Shown: positions 10,796 to 22,250, counted from the first letter of the stretch. The stretch is DNA of 64,000 nt from Cellulosimicrobium cellulans (GCF_006539945.1 NZ_BJNZ01000002.1:62001-126000), one strand, 5' to 3'. The notes: generated from the sequence alone by a model not told the origin. Numbers and translations are program-made.

Positions 10796-12369
10796 GCCAG
10801 CCCCCGCAGCCGCGCGGCGACCTGGACGGCCCGCACCGCGGCGGCCGCCTTGTTGCGCGACTCCGCGTACTCCAGCGCCGGCACCGAGTCGGCGACGATG
10901 CCGCCGCCGGCCTGGACGCTCGCCCGACCGTCGCGGATCAGTGCCGTCCGGATCGCGATGGCCATGTCCATGTTCCCGTCGAAGTCGAAGTACCCCGCCG
11001 TCCCACCGTAGATCCCGCGCGACGCGGGCTCGAGCTCGTCGATGAGGGCGATCGCGCGAGGCTTGGGCGCGCCCGAGAGCGTGCCGGCCGGGAACGTCGC
11101 CCGGAACGCGTCGAGCGCGGTGGCGCCGTCGCGCAGCGTCCCGACGACCGTCGAGCACAGGTGCATGATGTGGCTGAACCGCTTGGTCGCCATGAACTCC
11201 ACGACCTCGACCGACGTCGGCTCGCACACCTTGACGAGGTCGTTGCGCGACAGGTCCACGAGCATGATGTGCTCGGCGAGCTCCTTCGGGTCCTGCAGGA
11301 GCTCCTCCCCGAGCGCCACGTCCTCCTCCGGCGTCGCGCCACGCGGCCGCGAGCCGGCGATCGGGAACGTCGTGACCCGGCCGTCCTCGACCTTCACGAG
11401 CGTCTCCGGGCTCGACCCGACGACCGCGAAGTCCCGCCCGTCCGCGTCCGTGAGCTGGAAGTAGTACATGTACGGGCTCGGGTTGATCGTCCGCAGCGCG
11501 CGGTAGACGTCGAGCGGGTCCGCCGGGCAGTCGAGGTCCAGGCGCTGGGACAGCACCACCTGGAACACCTCGCCCTCGCGGATCGCGTCCTTGCCCGCGA
11601 CGACCGACGCCTCGAACTCGTCGCGCGTCGAGCGGAACTCGAGCGCCGGCTCGGTGACGTCCGGCGCGACGACCGACGCGACGTGCGCGCCGCCGGCCAC
11701 CAGACGCGCCTGCATCGCGTCCAGGCGCGCGACGGCGTCGGCGTAGGCCTCGTCGACGCGCTCGTCCGTGTCGTCGAAGTTGATCGCGTTGGCGACGAGC
11801 CACACGCTGCCCTCCGCGTGGTCGACGACCGCGAGGTCCGTCGCGAGGCACAGCGTGAGCTCGGGCACGCCCAGCTCGTCGGGCGCGTCCGACGGCAGGG
11901 TCGGCTCCCAGTGCCGGATGACGTCCCAGCCGATCGCGCCCGCGAGGCCGCCCGTGAGCGGCGGCAGGCCCTCGACCGCGGGCGTCCGCAGCACGTCGAG
12001 CGTCGCCTCGAGCACGTCCACGACGTCCCCCTCGAGGGGGACCCCGGCGGGGACGTCACCGGACCAGACCGCCCGGCCGTCGTGCGCCGTGAGCGTCGCG
12101 CGGGACGCGACGCCGACGAACGAGTACCGGGCCCAGCGCCCGTCCGACTCGGCCGACTCCAGGACGAACGTGCCCGGCCGTCCCTGCGCGAGGGTGCGGT
12201 ACAACCCGACGGGTGTGACGTCGTCGGCCAGCAGGCGCCGCACCACCGGGACCACCCGTCGGGACGTGGCCAGCGCGCGGAACCCGTCGAGCACGGGCCA
12301 CGTCGCGCCCCACGCGGGACCGCCCGCGGGGACGGTGGTGGTCTCGGCCGGGTAGACGGTCGCGCTCAC
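10792..12369 (-). CDS. trpE: Anthranilate synthase component I
   Basis: TrpE converts chorismate and ammonia to anthranilate, the first committed step of tryptophan synthesis. The protein is 525 residues. Near residue 70 the feedback region [16 protein letters not shown] matches the LLESA-type tryptophan-binding motif, so end-product inhibition is expected. The chorismate-binding domain shows [39 protein letters not shown] and GGTAGYFDF. The glutaminase partner TrpG is not in this window. The GTG start overlaps the hisI stop by 4 bp, tying the first tryptophan step to histidine genes as in other actinobacteria. Confidence 0.97.
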   Translation of the reverse strand: MSATVYPAETTTVPAGGPAWGATWPVLDGFRALATSRRVVPVVRRLLADDVTPVGLYRTLAQGRPGTFVLESAESDGRWARYSFVGVASRATLTAHDGRAVWSGDVPAGVPLEGDVVDVLEATLDVLRTPAVEGLPPLTGGLAGAIGWDVIRHWEPTLPSDAPDELGVPELTLCLATDLAVVDHAEGSVWLVANAINFDDTDERVDEAYADAVARLDAMQARLVAGGAHVASVVAPDVTEPALEFRSTRDEFEASVVAGKDAIREGEVFQVVLSQRLDLDCPADPLDVYRALRTINPSPYMYYFQLTDADGRDFAVVGSSPETLVKVEDGRVTTFPIAGSRPRGATPEEDVALGEELLQDPKELAEHIMLVDLSRNDLVKVCEPTSVEVVEFMATKRFSHIMHLCSTVVGTLRDGATALDAFRATFPAGTLSGAPKPRAIALIDELEPASRGIYGGTAGYFDFDGNMDMAIAIRTALIRDGRASVQAGGGIVADSVPALEYAESRNKAAAAVRAVQVAARLRGLA

Positions 12370-12827
12370 TGGTTCTCCTCCTCAGGGTCGGGGTCGGGCG
12401 TGGCCGAGCGGTCGGCGGTGCCCGCGGGCAGGTCGCCCACGACGGCGCCCAGGTCTCCCCCGGCCTCGAAGCACGTCCGGGTTCCGGTGTGGCACGCGGC
12501 CCCCACCTGGTGGACGCGCACGAGCAGCGCGTCCCCGTCGCAGTCGAGGGCCACCGAGCGCACGACCTGCACGTGGCCCGAGGTGTCGCCCTTGCGCCAG
12601 TACTCCTGGCGGGACCGGCTCCAGAACGTCACGCGCCCGCTCGTCAGCGTCCGGTGGAGCGCCTCGTCGTCCATCCAGCCGAGCATGAGCACGTCACCCG
12701 TGTCGTGCTGCTGGACGATCGCGGCGACCAGGCCCGCGTCGTCGCGCTTGAGCCGCGCGGCGATCCCGGGGTCGAGCGCGGTGCGGTTCGCGGTGTCGGT
12801 CGTGGGTCCGGTCGTGGAGTCGGGCAC
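12366..12827 (-). CDS. hisI: Phosphoribosyl-AMP cyclohydrolase
   Basis: HisI opens the adenine ring of phosphoribosyl-AMP, the third step of histidine synthesis. The protein is 153 residues and single-domain; there is no fused HisE. The metal site is visible as DCDGD followed by CHTGTRTCF, preceded by [18 protein letters not shown]. The GTG at 12827 gives the usual short N-terminal lead. It is the first gene of hisI-trpE-membrane protein. hisF, the other local histidine gene, is 4 kb upstream with an ABC exporter pair between them. Confidence 0.95.
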   Translation of the reverse strand: MPDSTTGPTTDTANRTALDPGIAARLKRDDAGLVAAIVQQHDTGDVLMLGWMDDEALHRTLTSGRVTFWSRSRQEYWRKGDTSGHVQVVRSVALDCDGDALLVRVHQVGAACHTGTRTCFEAGGDLGAVVGDLPAGTADRSATPDPDPEEENQ

Positions 12828-12922
12828 CCGAGAATCCTGCCAGACGCCGGGGCGACCTCGATCCCCCGTCTCGCCCCCGTCCCACGCCCGTCGCGAGTCG
12901 CCGCACCAGCTCGGCCCGCGGC

Positions 12923-14803
12923 TCAGCGGGTCTGGGAGACCCAGGCGTCGTGCATGCGGGCGTAGACGCCGCCGGCGCGCGCGAGGTCGTCGTGGTGGCC
13001 CACCTCGACGACGTGGCCCGCGTCCACCACGACCACGAGGTCGGCCGCCTCGGCGGTGGAGAGCCGGTGGGCGATGGTCAGGGTGGAGCGGCCCGCGGTG
13101 AGGGACGCGAGCGCCCGGGCGATGCGGACCTCGGTCGCGGGGTCGACGGCGGACGTCGCCTCGTCGAGGACGAGCAGGTCGGCCTCGGCGAGGTAGGCCC
13201 GCACCAGGGCGACGAGCTGCCGCTCCCCGGCGGAGAGCGACTCGCCGCGCTGCCCGACCGGCGAGTCGAGCCCGTCGGGCAGGTCCGCGACCCAGTCGGT
13301 GAGCCCGAGCCGTTCGACGGCGGCCTCGATCCGGGCGCGGCGTGCGGCGTCGGGTTCCTGCTCGGCGTCGCCGCGCAGCCCGTACGCCACGTTGTCCGCG
13401 AGCGTGCCGTCGAAGAGGAAACCCTCCTGCGGCACGAGCACGACGCGCTCGCGCAGGGACGCCACGGCGAGGTCGCGCAGGTCGGTGCCGTCGAGCAGCA
13501 CGCGCCCCGCGGTCGGGTCCATGAGCCGGGCGACGAGCTTGGCGATCGTCGTCTTCCCGGAACCGGTCGCGCCCACGACGGCGACGGACGCCCGCGCCGG
13601 GAGGTCGAGGTCGACGTCGTGCAGCACCTCCGGGCCGTCGGGGTAGGCGAACCGGACGCCCTCGAGCCGCACGTGGGCGGGGCCGCGCGGGCTGCGCGCC
13701 CCCGCGTCGCCCTTGTCGACCACCTCGACGGGCGTCTCCAGGACCGCGAGGACCCGTCGCCACCCGGCGACGGCGTTCTGGAGCTCGTTGAGGATCTCGG
13801 TCGCCATCTGGACGGGGCCCGTGAAGAGCTGGACGAGGAAGAGGAACGCGAGGAGCTGGCCGACCGAGATGTCGCCGGCCACCCCGAGGTACGACCCGAC
13901 GACCACGACGACGGCGAGCACGAGGTTCGCGACGAGCACGCCGCTCGAGAAGACGACGGCGACGAGCTTCTGCGCCCGGACCATGGCGCGCCGGGTCGCG
14001 TCGACCGCGGCGTCGATGCGCCGCGCGGTGCGGGCGCCCGCGCCGTACGCGCGGATCGTCTCGGCGCCGACGATCGACTCGGAGATCGCGCCGAGCATCC
14101 CGCCGACGCGCGCCCGGACCTGCGTGTACGCGTCGTTGACGCGCGCCTGCGCGGGGCGCAGGACGAGGAACAGCGGGACGAAGCACGCCCAGACCACGAG
14201 CGTGAGCTGCCACGAGTAGACGGCCATGAGGACCGTCGCGACGCCGATCTGCAGCACCGAGACGAGCAGCATGATGCCGCCCCACTGGACGAAGAGCGAG
14301 ATGGTGTCGACGTCGCTCGTCACGCGCGAGACGAGCGACCCGCGCCGCTCGGTGTTCTGCGTGAGCACGGACAGGTCGTGCACGTGCCGGAACGCCCGCA
14401 CGCGCAGGCCGGCGAGGCCCGCCTCGGTCGAGCGGAACAGCCGGACGTTGACGAAGGCCGAGCAGAGGCCCGCGAGGACGATGACGACCGCGGCCGCGCC
14501 GACGAGCACGGCCACGCGGGTCGTGTCCGGCCCGCCGTCGGCGAGCACGCCGGTGTCGACGGTCTGCTGGACGGTCACCGGGACGACGACGCGGCCCAGC
14601 GCGGCCGCGACCGCGAGCCCGAGCGTGATCCAGATCCCGTCGAGGATCTGCGGCGAGACCTGGACGCCTCGGCGCAGGGTGGCGAGGACGCCCAGCGAGC
14701 TCGCGGAGGCGATACGGGCGTCGGCGGCACGGCCGGGCGCGCCGGGAGCGGGCGCCGCGCGCACCGCGTCGGTGCGCTCGCTCTGCGTGGTGGTCCGGCT
14801 CAT
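12923..14803 (-). CDS. ABC exporter, half-transporter with intact Walker B glutamate
   Basis: This 626-residue half-transporter has a six-helix exporter domain (about residues 55-340) and a C-terminal ATPase domain. Walker A is GATGSGKTT, Walker B ends LLVLDEATS with the catalytic glutamate, and the switch histidine is present (IAHRLST). Its signature motif is LSAGE instead of LSGGQ. The partner encoded just upstream has the complementary defects, so the two form a heterodimer with one consensus and one degenerate ATP site. The start overlaps the partner's stop by 4 bp. The substrate is unknown; such pairs export drugs, lipids or peptides. Confidence 0.92.
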   Translation of the reverse strand: MSRTTTQSERTDAVRAAPAPGAPGRAADARIASASSLGVLATLRRGVQVSPQILDGIWITLGLAVAAALGRVVVPVTVQQTVDTGVLADGGPDTTRVAVLVGAAAVVIVLAGLCSAFVNVRLFRSTEAGLAGLRVRAFRHVHDLSVLTQNTERRGSLVSRVTSDVDTISLFVQWGGIMLLVSVLQIGVATVLMAVYSWQLTLVVWACFVPLFLVLRPAQARVNDAYTQVRARVGGMLGAISESIVGAETIRAYGAGARTARRIDAAVDATRRAMVRAQKLVAVVFSSGVLVANLVLAVVVVVGSYLGVAGDISVGQLLAFLFLVQLFTGPVQMATEILNELQNAVAGWRRVLAVLETPVEVVDKGDAGARSPRGPAHVRLEGVRFAYPDGPEVLHDVDLDLPARASVAVVGATGSGKTTIAKLVARLMDPTAGRVLLDGTDLRDLAVASLRERVVLVPQEGFLFDGTLADNVAYGLRGDAEQEPDAARRARIEAAVERLGLTDWVADLPDGLDSPVGQRGESLSAGERQLVALVRAYLAEADLLVLDEATSAVDPATEVRIARALASLTAGRSTLTIAHRLSTAEAADLVVVVDAGHVVEVGHHDDLARAGGVYARMHDAWVSQTR

Positions 14804-16884
14804 TCCTCCAGTGCCCCCGTCTCGACGTGCCGCACGACGTCGTCCTCCTCGATCTCTTCCTGCCGCTCGAGGTCGTCCTCCCGACGGTCCCCGTCGTACC
14901 CGTCCCGGCCGTCCTCGGCCGCCTCCCGCGCGGTGTCGTCCGTGGCGTCCGCGCGTTCCTGCTCGCGCCGCTCGGCCTCGCGCGCGTAGGCGGTCGCGAG
15001 CTCGCGGTACCCGGCGTCGCGCGCGAGCAGCTCGTCGTGCGTCCCGACGTCGACCACACGGCCGGACTCCACGTGCACGACGACGTCAGCGAGCGCGACG
15101 CTCGACATGCGGTAGGCCACCATGACGACGGTCGGGCGGTCCGCCCCCTCGCGGGCGAGACCCGCGAGGATCTGCTGCTCGACGCGCGGGTCGACCGCGG
15201 ACGTCGCGTCGTCGAGGACGAGCAGTCGCGGGCGGCGCACGAGGGCGCGCGCGATGGCGAGCCGCTGGCGCTGGCCACCGGACAGGTTCGCCCCGCGCTC
15301 CCCCAGCGGCGCGTCCAGACCCTCCGGCAGGCGCGCGACGACGTCGTCGACCCGCGCCAGGCGCAGCGCCTCCCAGACCTGGTCGTCGGCCGGGCCCGGG
15401 TCGCCGTCGTCGACGAGCGTGACGTTCGCCCGCACGGAGTCCTCGAAGACGAACGCCTGCTGGGCCACGAGCGCGACCTGGGACGTCAGGTCGGTCTCGC
15501 GCACCTCGCGCACGTCGGTGCCGTCGAGCACGACGCGTCCGCGCGTGGGGTCGGAGAGCCGGGCGAGCAGCGACACGAGCGTCGTCTTGCCCGCGCCCGT
15601 GGGGCCGACGACCGCGACCGTGGTCCCGGGATCGACCCGGAGGTCGATCTCGTCGAGCAGGGTGATCACGCGCCCGCCCGCGCGGACGTCCACGCCGACG
15701 CCCTCGAGGTGAACGCCCAGACCGGAGCCCCCGCCGGGGAGGCCGCCGGTCCCGGGGCGCAGCAACCCGCCGGCGTCGACGACGCGGCTGATGCGCTCGT
15801 ACCCGACGAGAGCGCGCGGGAGCTCGCCGAGCACCCACCCGAACGCCCGGACGGGCACGGCCATGACCGTGAGGAGGTAGGCGGCCGTGACGATGTCGCC
15901 CGCCGCGACGCCGCCCGAGGTGAGCCGGACGGTCCCGACGGCCAGCACGAGGAGCGTGCCGAGCGACGGCAGGAGCTCGATGACCGGGTCGAAGAACGCC
16001 CGGACGACACCGACGCGCACGTTCGCGGCGCGCAGCTCGTCGGTGCGCTCGGCGAAGCGCCGCTCCTCGCGGTCCGCCGTCCCGAGCGACGTGACGAGCA
16101 GCGCGGCCTCGAAGCTCTCGTGCGCGACGTCCGAGACCTCGGCCCGGAGCTGCTGCGCGCGCGTGATCGCGGGCGACATGTAGCGCTGGAACACGACGTT
16201 CACCGCGATCGCGACCGGGATGACGACGAGCGCGGCGCACGCGAGCCAGACGTCCACGCGGAAGAGCATCACCGCGGCGACGCCGATCATGACGACGACA
16301 CCGAGCGCGAACGGGAGCGGGTTGAACACGCCCGTCGCCGCCTCGACGTCGGAGTTCGCGTTGGAGAGGAGCTGCCCCGCGGGGTGCGAGCGGTGCCACG
16401 ACATGGGCAGGCGCAGGTACTGACGCGTCACCGCCGTGCGGTGCCGGGCCTGGAGCGCAGCGTAGCCGTTGCCCGCGAAGATGCGGCGAGCGGCCACGCT
16501 CGCCGCGAGCGAGACGGCGATCCCCGCGAGGACGAGGCCCGCGACCCAGATGCGGCCGCGCGCTGCCTCGTCGCCGGCGAGCGCGGGGACGACGACCTCG
16601 TCCGTCGCGGTGCCGATCGCGCTGCTCACGGCGACGGTGAGCGCCCCGAAGAGCGCGGAGGACCCGATGGCCAGCGCGTACGTGCGCGGCTCGTCACGGA
16701 TGCCGCGGCCCATGAGGGCGAGCGACCGGCGCACGCGCGACCCGGTCAGGGCGTGCGGCCGCCGGACGCTCGGCTCGTCGGGGAGCTGGTCCTGGGGCAG
16801 GTCGGGCCGGTCCGTCGGGGCCGGCAGGTCGGTCGGGGCGGGCTGGGCGTCGGCGCCGGTGGGGCGCGTCCTGCTGCCGGGCAC
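14800..16884 (-). CDS. ABC exporter, half-transporter with degenerate ATP site
   Basis: This 694-residue half-transporter has a Pro/Asp-rich N-terminus of about 55 residues, a six-helix domain (about 70-350), an ATPase domain and an acidic Arg/Glu/Asp-rich tail of about 55 residues. Walker A is GPTGAGKTT and the signature is consensus LSGGQRQR, but the Walker B acid is Asp (LLVLDDATS) and the switch residue is Tyr (VAYRMSS) rather than His. These are the marks of the non-hydrolysing partner of a heterodimeric exporter. A GTG start is preceded by GACGAGGACC. It is first in a two-gene operon with a possible operator upstream. Confidence 0.92.
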   Translation of the reverse strand: MPGSRTRPTGADAQPAPTDLPAPTDRPDLPQDQLPDEPSVRRPHALTGSRVRRSLALMGRGIRDEPRTYALAIGSSALFGALTVAVSSAIGTATDEVVVPALAGDEAARGRIWVAGLVLAGIAVSLAASVAARRIFAGNGYAALQARHRTAVTRQYLRLPMSWHRSHPAGQLLSNANSDVEAATGVFNPLPFALGVVVMIGVAAVMLFRVDVWLACAALVVIPVAIAVNVVFQRYMSPAITRAQQLRAEVSDVAHESFEAALLVTSLGTADREERRFAERTDELRAANVRVGVVRAFFDPVIELLPSLGTLLVLAVGTVRLTSGGVAAGDIVTAAYLLTVMAVPVRAFGWVLGELPRALVGYERISRVVDAGGLLRPGTGGLPGGGSGLGVHLEGVGVDVRAGGRVITLLDEIDLRVDPGTTVAVVGPTGAGKTTLVSLLARLSDPTRGRVVLDGTDVREVRETDLTSQVALVAQQAFVFEDSVRANVTLVDDGDPGPADDQVWEALRLARVDDVVARLPEGLDAPLGERGANLSGGQRQRLAIARALVRRPRLLVLDDATSAVDPRVEQQILAGLAREGADRPTVVMVAYRMSSVALADVVVHVESGRVVDVGTHDELLARDAGYRELATAYAREAERREQERADATDDTAREAAEDGRDGYDGDRREDDLERQEEIEEDDVVRHVETGALEE

Positions 16885-16905
16885 GGGACGGTCCTCGTCT
16901 TTCGT

Positions 16906-16940
16906 TCAGGGAGTTGCACGATCTTCTCATGCAGCCCTGA
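16906..16940 (-). promoter_or_regulatory. Interrupted inverted repeat upstream of the ABC exporter operon
   Basis: TCAGGG-n3-TGCA (16906-16918) is mirrored by TGCA-n-CCCTGA (16930-16940). The dyad lies 22-56 nt upstream of the exporter GTG, where a repressor would overlap the promoter. No regulator gene adjoins it. It could instead be a hairpin terminator of hisF, whose stop is 62 bp beyond, but hisF is transcribed away from it. Confidence 0.3.
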
Positions 16941-17002
16941 CGGGGCCCGACGGTATTCCCGGCGCGACCGGGCCGGGCCCCGCACGCCCGCGCGCGGTCC
17001 GC

Positions 17003-17773
17003 TCAGCGCACCTCGACGCCCTGCGCGCGCATCGCGTCCTTGACCTGGGCGACCGTCAGGGCGCCGAAGTGGAAGACGCTCGCGGCGAGCACGGCGTCGG
17101 CCCCGGCGCGCGCCGCGGCCACGAAGTGCTCGGGCGTCCCGGCGCCCCCGCTCGCGACGAGCGGGACCCGGACCTCGGAGCGCACCGCGGCGAGCATCTC
17201 GAGGTCGAAGCCCGCGGTCGTGCCGTCGGCGTCCATGGAGTTGAGGAGGATCTCGCCGGCCCCGAGCCCCGCGGCGCGCGCGGCCCACTCCACGGCGTCG
17301 ATGCCCGTCCCCCGGCGCCCGCCGTGGGTCGTGACCTCGTACCCGGACTCCGTGCGCACGTCGCCCGTCGTGCGCCGCGCGTCGACGGACAGGACGAGCA
17401 CCTGGCTCCCGAAGCGGTCGGCGATCTCGGCGATGAGCTCGGGGCGGGCGATCGCCGCCGTGTTCACCCCCACCTTGTCCGCGCCGGCGCGCAGGAGGCG
17501 GTCCACGTCCTCCGCCGAGCGCACGCCGCCGCCGACGGTGAGCGGGACGAAGACCTGCTCCGCGGTGCGCCGCACGACGTCGTACGTCGTCTCCCGGTCG
17601 CCCGAGGACGCCGAGACGTCGAGGAACGTCAGCTCGTCCGCGCCCTCGGCGTCGTACCGGGAGGCGAGCTCGACGGGGTCGCCCGCGTCGCGCAGGTTCT
17701 CGAAGTTCACGCCCTTGACGACGCGTCCCGCGTCGACGTCGAGGCACGGGATCACGCGGATCGCGACGGTCAT
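17003..17773 (-). CDS. hisF: Imidazole glycerol phosphate synthase cyclase subunit
   Basis: HisF uses ammonia from HisH to form imidazole glycerol phosphate and AICAR in histidine synthesis. The protein is 256 residues, a (beta-alpha)8 barrel. Catalytic Asp11 is in [14 protein letters not shown] and the second catalytic aspartate is in LNSMDADGT; the phosphate loops VGGGVRS and ASGGAG are present. The ATG overlaps the stop of the upstream FKBP lipoprotein gene by 4 bp. hisH and hisA are not nearby. Confidence 0.97.
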   Translation of the reverse strand: MTVAIRVIPCLDVDAGRVVKGVNFENLRDAGDPVELASRYDAEGADELTFLDVSASSGDRETTYDVVRRTAEQVFVPLTVGGGVRSAEDVDRLLRAGADKVGVNTAAIARPELIAEIADRFGSQVLVLSVDARRTTGDVRTESGYEVTTHGGRRGTGIDAVEWAARAAGLGAGEILLNSMDADGTTAGFDLEMLAAVRSEVRVPLVASGGAGTPEHFVAAARAGADAVLAASVFHFGALTVAQVKDAMRAQGVEVR

Positions 17774-18804
17774 GAGGACTCTCCTTGGTCGGCCGGCGCG
17801 TCGCCGGTCGTGTCGGTGCCGGTGCCGTCGGCGCCGCGCTCGGCGGCCTCCTCCGCGGTCACCGGGAACTGGGCGTCGAGGATGTCCACGACGTAGACGA
17901 GCGTCTCGCCCGCGAGCGGGTTGGCCGTCTCGCCGTAGGCGAGGTCGGGCGGGACGACGAGCAGCACCTGGCTCCCCACGGACTGCTCCAGCAGGCCCTG
18001 CTCCCATCCCTCGATGACCTCGCCGATCCCGATCATGATGGACAGCGGCGCGGTGCCGTCCGTCCACGTCGAGTCGAAGACCTCGCCGTCGGACCAGCGC
18101 ACTCCCGTGTACCGGACCGTGACCACCTGGCCGACCTCGACCTGGCGTCCGTCACCGCGGACCAGCGGCTGGACGACGAGCCCCGCGGGCGCGGCCGTCT
18201 CGGGCGGGATCGTGGGGCTCGGCGCACCGTCCTCGGCGAGCGTCACGGTCGGCAGGCCCTCGACGGGATCGACCGCCTCGCCCGACGCACGGGTCGGGAG
18301 CACGTCCACGACCAGCGCGACGGGGACGCCGTCGTCCTCCTCGAGCCGCAGGAGGCGGGCTCCCACCCGCTGGCCGCGCAGGAGGTCGCGCAGGTCGCGC
18401 CCGATCGACTCGTCGGTGAGCGCGCGCCAGCGCGGCGCGTCGGTGTACGTGTTCTGGAGGACCGTCCCGTCGCTCACGTCCTGCGCGTAGAGGTTGAGCA
18501 GGAGCGGACCGCCGTCGACGAGCTCGGCCCCGGCGCCCGGCCACACGACCTCCGAGGTCGCCTCGGGGACGTCGAGCGGGGCACGGTACTGGAGCTCGGG
18601 CGGCGCTCCCGACGATCCGATCACCGTGAGGTCGGTGTTCAGCGGCGTCGGCGTCGCGTCCTCCGGCTCCGTGCACGCGGCGAGCACGAGGGTCGCGACG
18701 AGCGCCACGAGCAGCGCGAGCGCCGCCCGGACCGCGGGCGCACGACCACGGACGGGCCGAGCACCCCGCACGGGGCGCCCGGCCGCGAGGGCCAGGTTCG
18801 TCAC
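17770..18804 (-). CDS. FKBP-type peptidyl-prolyl isomerase lipoprotein
   Basis: The 344-residue precursor has an Arg-rich N-terminus, a hydrophobic segment and a lipobox LAAC with Cys44 as the acylation site, so the mature protein is anchored outside the membrane. The C-terminal FKBP domain (about residues 205-320) is well preserved: [36 protein letters not shown] and PPDLAYGE. An upstream region of about 130 residues resembles a degenerate second FKBP domain. It probably assists folding of exported proteins. It lies 13 bp after pafA and overlaps hisF, so it may be read with both. Confidence 0.9.
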   Translation of the reverse strand: MTNLALAAGRPVRGARPVRGRAPAVRAALALLVALVATLVLAACTEPEDATPTPLNTDLTVIGSSGAPPELQYRAPLDVPEATSEVVWPGAGAELVDGGPLLLNLYAQDVSDGTVLQNTYTDAPRWRALTDESIGRDLRDLLRGQRVGARLLRLEEDDGVPVALVVDVLPTRASGEAVDPVEGLPTVTLAEDGAPSPTIPPETAAPAGLVVQPLVRGDGRQVEVGQVVTVRYTGVRWSDGEVFDSTWTDGTAPLSIMIGIGEVIEGWEQGLLEQSVGSQVLLVVPPDLAYGETANPLAGETLVYVVDILDAQFPVTAEEAAERGADGTGTDTTGDAPADQGESS

Positions 18805-18817
18805 ATCACGTCCCGCG

Positions 18818-20179
18818 TCACATCGACTCGATGAGGCGTTCCACGCGCTCGTCGACGTTCCGGAACGGGTCCTTGCACAGGACCGTGCGCTGCGCCTGGT
18901 CGTTGAGCTTCAGATGCACCCAGTCGACCGTGTAGTCCCGGCGCGCCTCCTGCGCGGCGCGCACGAAGTCGCCGCGCAGCTTGGCGCGCGTCGTCTGCGG
19001 CGGGACCGCCGTCGACTCGAACACCTCGAGGTCCGTCGTGACGCGCTCGACCATCCCGCGCGCGGCGAGAAGGTTGTACAACCCCTCGGTGCGCGAGATG
19101 TCGTGGTACGCGAGGTCGAGGCGCGCGATCCGGGGGTCGTCGAGCTCGAGCCCGTGCTTGGCCTGGTAGCGCTGGATCAGCCGGTACTTGATGACCCAGT
19201 CGAGCTCGCGGTCGACGAGCGAGAGGTCGCCCGTCTCGAGCGCACGCAGCCCTCGCTCCCACAGGTCGAGGACCTGCTTGACGACCGGCGTCGGCGAGAC
19301 GTCCTGCTCGACGAACTCCTTGACGCGCTGGAGGTACTCGCCCTGGAGGTCGATCGCGGTGACCGTGCGACCGCTCGCGAGCTGGACGGGCTGCTTGCCG
19401 GTCATGTCGTGGCTGATCTCGCGGATCGACCGGATCGGGTTCTCGAGCGCCAGGTCGCGCATGGGCACGCCCGCCTCGACCATGCGCAGGATGAGGTCGG
19501 TCGAGCCGACCTTGAGCATCGTCGTCGTCTCCGCCATGGACGAGTCACCGACGATGACGTGCAGGCGCCGGTAGCTCTCGGCGTCGGCGTGCGGCTCGTC
19601 GCGCGTGTTGATGATCGGGCGGGACCGCGTCGTCGCGCTGGAGACCGCCTCCCAGATGTGGTCGGCGCGCTGCGACAGGCAGTACACCGCGCCGCGCGGC
19701 GTCGCGAGGACCTTGCCCGCACCCGTGAGCACCTGGCGGGTGATGAGGAACGGGACGAGCACGTCGGACAGGCGCGAGAAGTCGCCCTGGCGCCGCACGA
19801 GGTAGTTCTCGTGGCACCCGTACGAGTTGCCCGCCGAGTCGGTGTTGTTCTTGAAGAGGTGGATGCGCCCGGGCAGGCCCTCGTGCTCGAGGCGCTGCTG
19901 CGCGTCGGCGACGAGGCCCTCCAGGATCCGCTCCCCGCCGCGGTCGTACGCGACGAGCTGGTGCACGTCGTCGCACTCGGCCGTCGCGTACTCCGGGTGC
20001 GAGCCGACATCGAGGTACAGGCGCGACCCGTTGCGCAGGAACACGTTGGACGAGCGCCCCCACGCGACCACCTTGCGAAACAGGTAGCGCGCCACCTCGT
20101 CCGCAGACAGCCCCCGGCCGTCGTCGGACGCGCACGTCACGCCGTACTCGGTCTCCAGCCCGAAGATCCTGCGGTCCAT
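18818..20179 (-). CDS. pafA: Pup-protein ligase
   Basis: PafA attaches the C-terminal glutamate of Pup to substrate lysines through an acyl-phosphate, marking proteins for the proteasome. The 453-residue length matches the family. The glutamine-synthetase-like active site starts with FGLETEYG; other conserved stretches are [42 protein letters not shown] and VGDSSMAE. It lacks the Dop-type loop insertion, which separates it from the paralogue at 22268-23923. The ATG at 20179 is 7 bp after the prcA stop; longer in-frame starts run into prcA. Confidence 0.97.
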   Translation of the reverse strand: MDRRIFGLETEYGVTCASDDGRGLSADEVARYLFRKVVAWGRSSNVFLRNGSRLYLDVGSHPEYATAECDDVHQLVAYDRGGERILEGLVADAQQRLEHEGLPGRIHLFKNNTDSAGNSYGCHENYLVRRQGDFSRLSDVLVPFLITRQVLTGAGKVLATPRGAVYCLSQRADHIWEAVSSATTRSRPIINTRDEPHADAESYRRLHVIVGDSSMAETTTMLKVGSTDLILRMVEAGVPMRDLALENPIRSIREISHDMTGKQPVQLASGRTVTAIDLQGEYLQRVKEFVEQDVSPTPVVKQVLDLWERGLRALETGDLSLVDRELDWVIKYRLIQRYQAKHGLELDDPRIARLDLAYHDISRTEGLYNLLAARGMVERVTTDLEVFESTAVPPQTTRAKLRGDFVRAAQEARRDYTVDWVHLKLNDQAQRTVLCKDPFRNVDERVERLIESM

Positions 20180-20186
20180 CGCGCTC

Positions 20187-20963
20187 CTACCCCTCGTCCG
20201 TCGCGGGGCCGGCGCCCGTCGCGTCGGCCGCGTCGTCGGAGGCGGCGTCGGCGGCCGCCGGGCCGTCGCCGTCCGCGAGGAGCTCCTCGAGCGCGCTCCC
20301 CGAGATGCGGCGGAACGCGCGCCGTGGGCGCGTACGGTCCAGGACGGCGACCTCGAGCTGCGCGGCCGGGATGGTCCGCACCTCCTCCCCGTCGCCGCCC
20401 GCACCGAGCGCGCGCACGGCGAGCCGCAGCACCTCGGCCAGGCCGAGGCCGGGCTGCCACGCGTCCCGGAGCACGCGGCCGAGCTGGTCGGCCTGCCCAC
20501 CCATGACGACGACGCCCTGCTCGTCGGCGACGGAGCCGTCGTAGGAGATCCGGTAGAGCTGGTCCTGCGCCGAGGTGCGCCCGACCTCCGCGACGACGAG
20601 CTCGACCTCGAGCGGCTTGGACTCCGTGGTGAACACCGTGCCGAGCGTCTGGGCGTACGCGTTCGCGAGCCCGCGCGCGTTGACGTCGGTACGGTCGTAG
20701 GAGTACCCGCGCAGGTCCGCGTAGCGCACCCCCGCGACCCGCAGGTTCTCGAACTCGTTGTACTTGCCGACCGCGGCGAACGCGATGCGGTCGTAGATCT
20801 CCGAGATCTTGTGCAGCGCGCGCGACGGGTTCTCCGTGGCGAACGCGATCCCGTCCTCGTACGCGAGGACGACGACGGACCGGCCGCGCGCGATGCCCTT
20901 GCGCGCGAAGTCCGCCCGGTCCTTCATGAGCTGCTCGGGCGAGACGTAGAAGGGCATGTTCAC
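20187..20963 (-). CDS. prcA: 20S proteasome alpha subunit
   Basis: The alpha subunit forms the outer gated rings of the 20S core. The protein is 258 residues from the GTG overlapping the prcB stop (GTGA), or 256 from an ATG two codons later. It starts [29 protein letters not shown], the alpha-subunit N-terminal gate and H0 helix, and contains [18 protein letters not shown]. The last 50 residues are Ala/Asp-rich and probably disordered. It is encoded between prcB and pafA. Confidence 0.97.
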   Translation of the reverse strand: MNMPFYVSPEQLMKDRADFARKGIARGRSVVVLAYEDGIAFATENPSRALHKISEIYDRIAFAAVGKYNEFENLRVAGVRYADLRGYSYDRTDVNARGLANAYAQTLGTVFTTESKPLEVELVVAEVGRTSAQDQLYRISYDGSVADEQGVVVMGGQADQLGRVLRDAWQPGLGLAEVLRLAVRALGAGGDGEEVRTIPAAQLEVAVLDRTRPRRAFRRISGSALEELLADGDGPAAADAASDDAADATGAGPATDEG

Positions 20964-21895
20964 TCGGCGTCACCTCCCGACGCGGGGCCCTGCGACAGGT
21001 CGTGCGGCTGGTCGTGCGGGACGGCCTCGGCGTTCGTCACCGCGGGCCGACGACGCGGCACGCCCGAGCCGGACCGCTCGGCCACGATCTGCTCGACGAC
21101 GGCCGCGAGATCGTCGTCGGGGACGCGCTCGTACCCGGCCTGCGTCACGACCGCGACGACCGGCCAGATGCGACGCACCGGGTCGGGGCCGCCGGTGGCC
21201 GAGTCGTCGTCCGCCGCGTCGTACAAGGCCTCGACCGCGACGCGTACGGACGTGTCCCGGTCGAGCTCGGTGCGCCACAGCTTCTTCAGCGAGCTCCGCG
21301 CGAACACCGACCCGGAACCCACCGAGTGGTAGGCGCGCTCCTCGTACCGGCCGCCGGTCACGTCGTAGGAGAAGATGCGCCCGCCGCCGCGGTCGAGGTC
21401 GAACCCGGCGAACAGCGGGACCACCGCGAGCCCCTGCATCGCGAGGCCGAGGTTCTGCCGGATCATCGTCGACAGGCGGTTCGCCTTGCCGTCCAGCGAG
21501 AGCAGCGAGCCCTCGATCTTCTCGTAGTGCTCGAGCTCGAGCTGGAACAGGCGCACGAGCTCGACCGCGATGCCCGCGGTCCCCGCGATCCCGACCGCCG
21601 AGAACTCGTCCGCCGGGAAGACCTTCTCGATCTCGCGGTTCGCGATCATCGAGCCCATCGTCGCGCGGCGGTCCCCCGCCATGACGACACCGCCCGCGAC
21701 GCCCTCGGCGCCGAACGTCAGCGCCACGATCGTCGTCGCGTGCGGCGCGTCGGGCGCGACGCCCGCGGACGGGTGCCCGGCGACGCGGCGCGACGGCAGC
21801 AGGTCCGGGGCGTGCCCGGACAGGAAGTCCAGGAACGACGACGACCCGGGGGTCGTGAACGCGTCGGGCAGGCGCCCTGGCTGGTCCGTGCTCAT
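20960..21895 (-). CDS. prcB: 20S proteasome beta subunit (with propeptide)
   Basis: The beta subunit carries the proteolytic threonine. The protein is 311 residues. A 53-residue propeptide ends ...PHA before the conserved TTIVAL, so Thr54 becomes the N-terminal nucleophile after autoprocessing. The Asp and Lys of the catalytic set lie in AGDRRAT and [24 protein letters not shown] is strongly conserved. A 5-residue insertion separates TTIVAL from [10 protein letters not shown] compared with mycobacterial PrcB, and the residue before the cut is Ala, not the usual Gly. It starts 19 bp after pup. Confidence 0.97.
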   Translation of the reverse strand: MSTDQPGRLPDAFTTPGSSSFLDFLSGHAPDLLPSRRVAGHPSAGVAPDAPHATTIVALTFGAEGVAGGVVMAGDRRATMGSMIANREIEKVFPADEFSAVGIAGTAGIAVELVRLFQLELEHYEKIEGSLLSLDGKANRLSTMIRQNLGLAMQGLAVVPLFAGFDLDRGGGRIFSYDVTGGRYEERAYHSVGSGSVFARSSLKKLWRTELDRDTSVRVAVEALYDAADDDSATGGPDPVRRIWPVVAVVTQAGYERVPDDDLAAVVEQIVAERSGSGVPRRRPAVTNAEAVPHDQPHDLSQGPASGGDAE

Positions 21896-21914
21896 CGGGT
21901 TGCCGTCACCCTTC

Positions 21915-22115
21915 CTACTCGCCGCCCTTCTGGACGAAGCCCCGGACGAAGGACTCCGCGTTCGTCTCCAGCACCTCGTCGATCTCCTCGAGGAGCGCGT
22001 CGACCTCCGCGTCGCGCGACTGCGCCTGCGGCGCGACCGGGACCTCGGGGCCCTCGGGCTCGTCGTCGGGACGCCGGTCCTCGTGGGACGCGTGGGTGCG
22101 TTCGGTACCCGCCAT
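21915..22115 (-). CDS. pup: Prokaryotic ubiquitin-like protein Pup
   Basis: Pup is the 66-residue intrinsically disordered tag joined by PafA to lysines of target proteins. The N-terminus is polar and charged for threading by the ATPase; the helix-forming part [28 protein letters not shown] binds the Mpa/ARC coiled coil. The protein ends in GGE, so it is made directly in the ligation-ready form and does not need Dop deamidation. The ATG at 22115 follows GGAGG. pup lies between dop and prcB, with its own upstream spacer of 152 bp. Confidence 0.96.
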   Translation of the reverse strand: MAGTERTHASHEDRRPDDEPEGPEVPVAPQAQSRDAEVDALLEEIDEVLETNAESFVRGFVQKGGE

Positions 22116-22209
22116 GGCTGCCTCCTCGTCCGTCGGCGCGATGCCGCGCCGACGCTCTGTCCGTTCCGACCCGGTCCGGGCTCGCGCCCTTCCCGGCCCT
22201 GCTCGCACG

Positions 22210-22240
22210 CGGCGCCCGTTCCGCGAGGGGCGGGGCGCCG
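22210..22240 (-). terminator. Hairpin after dop, in the pup leader
   Basis: CGGCGCCC and GGGCGCCG pair perfectly (8 bp) around a 15-nt loop, starting 28 nt after the dop stop. It may end dop transcription or act in the pup leader, since a TAGGCT hexamer lies just upstream at 22251-22256. Confidence 0.4.
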
Positions 22241-22250
22241 TCGTACGTCC

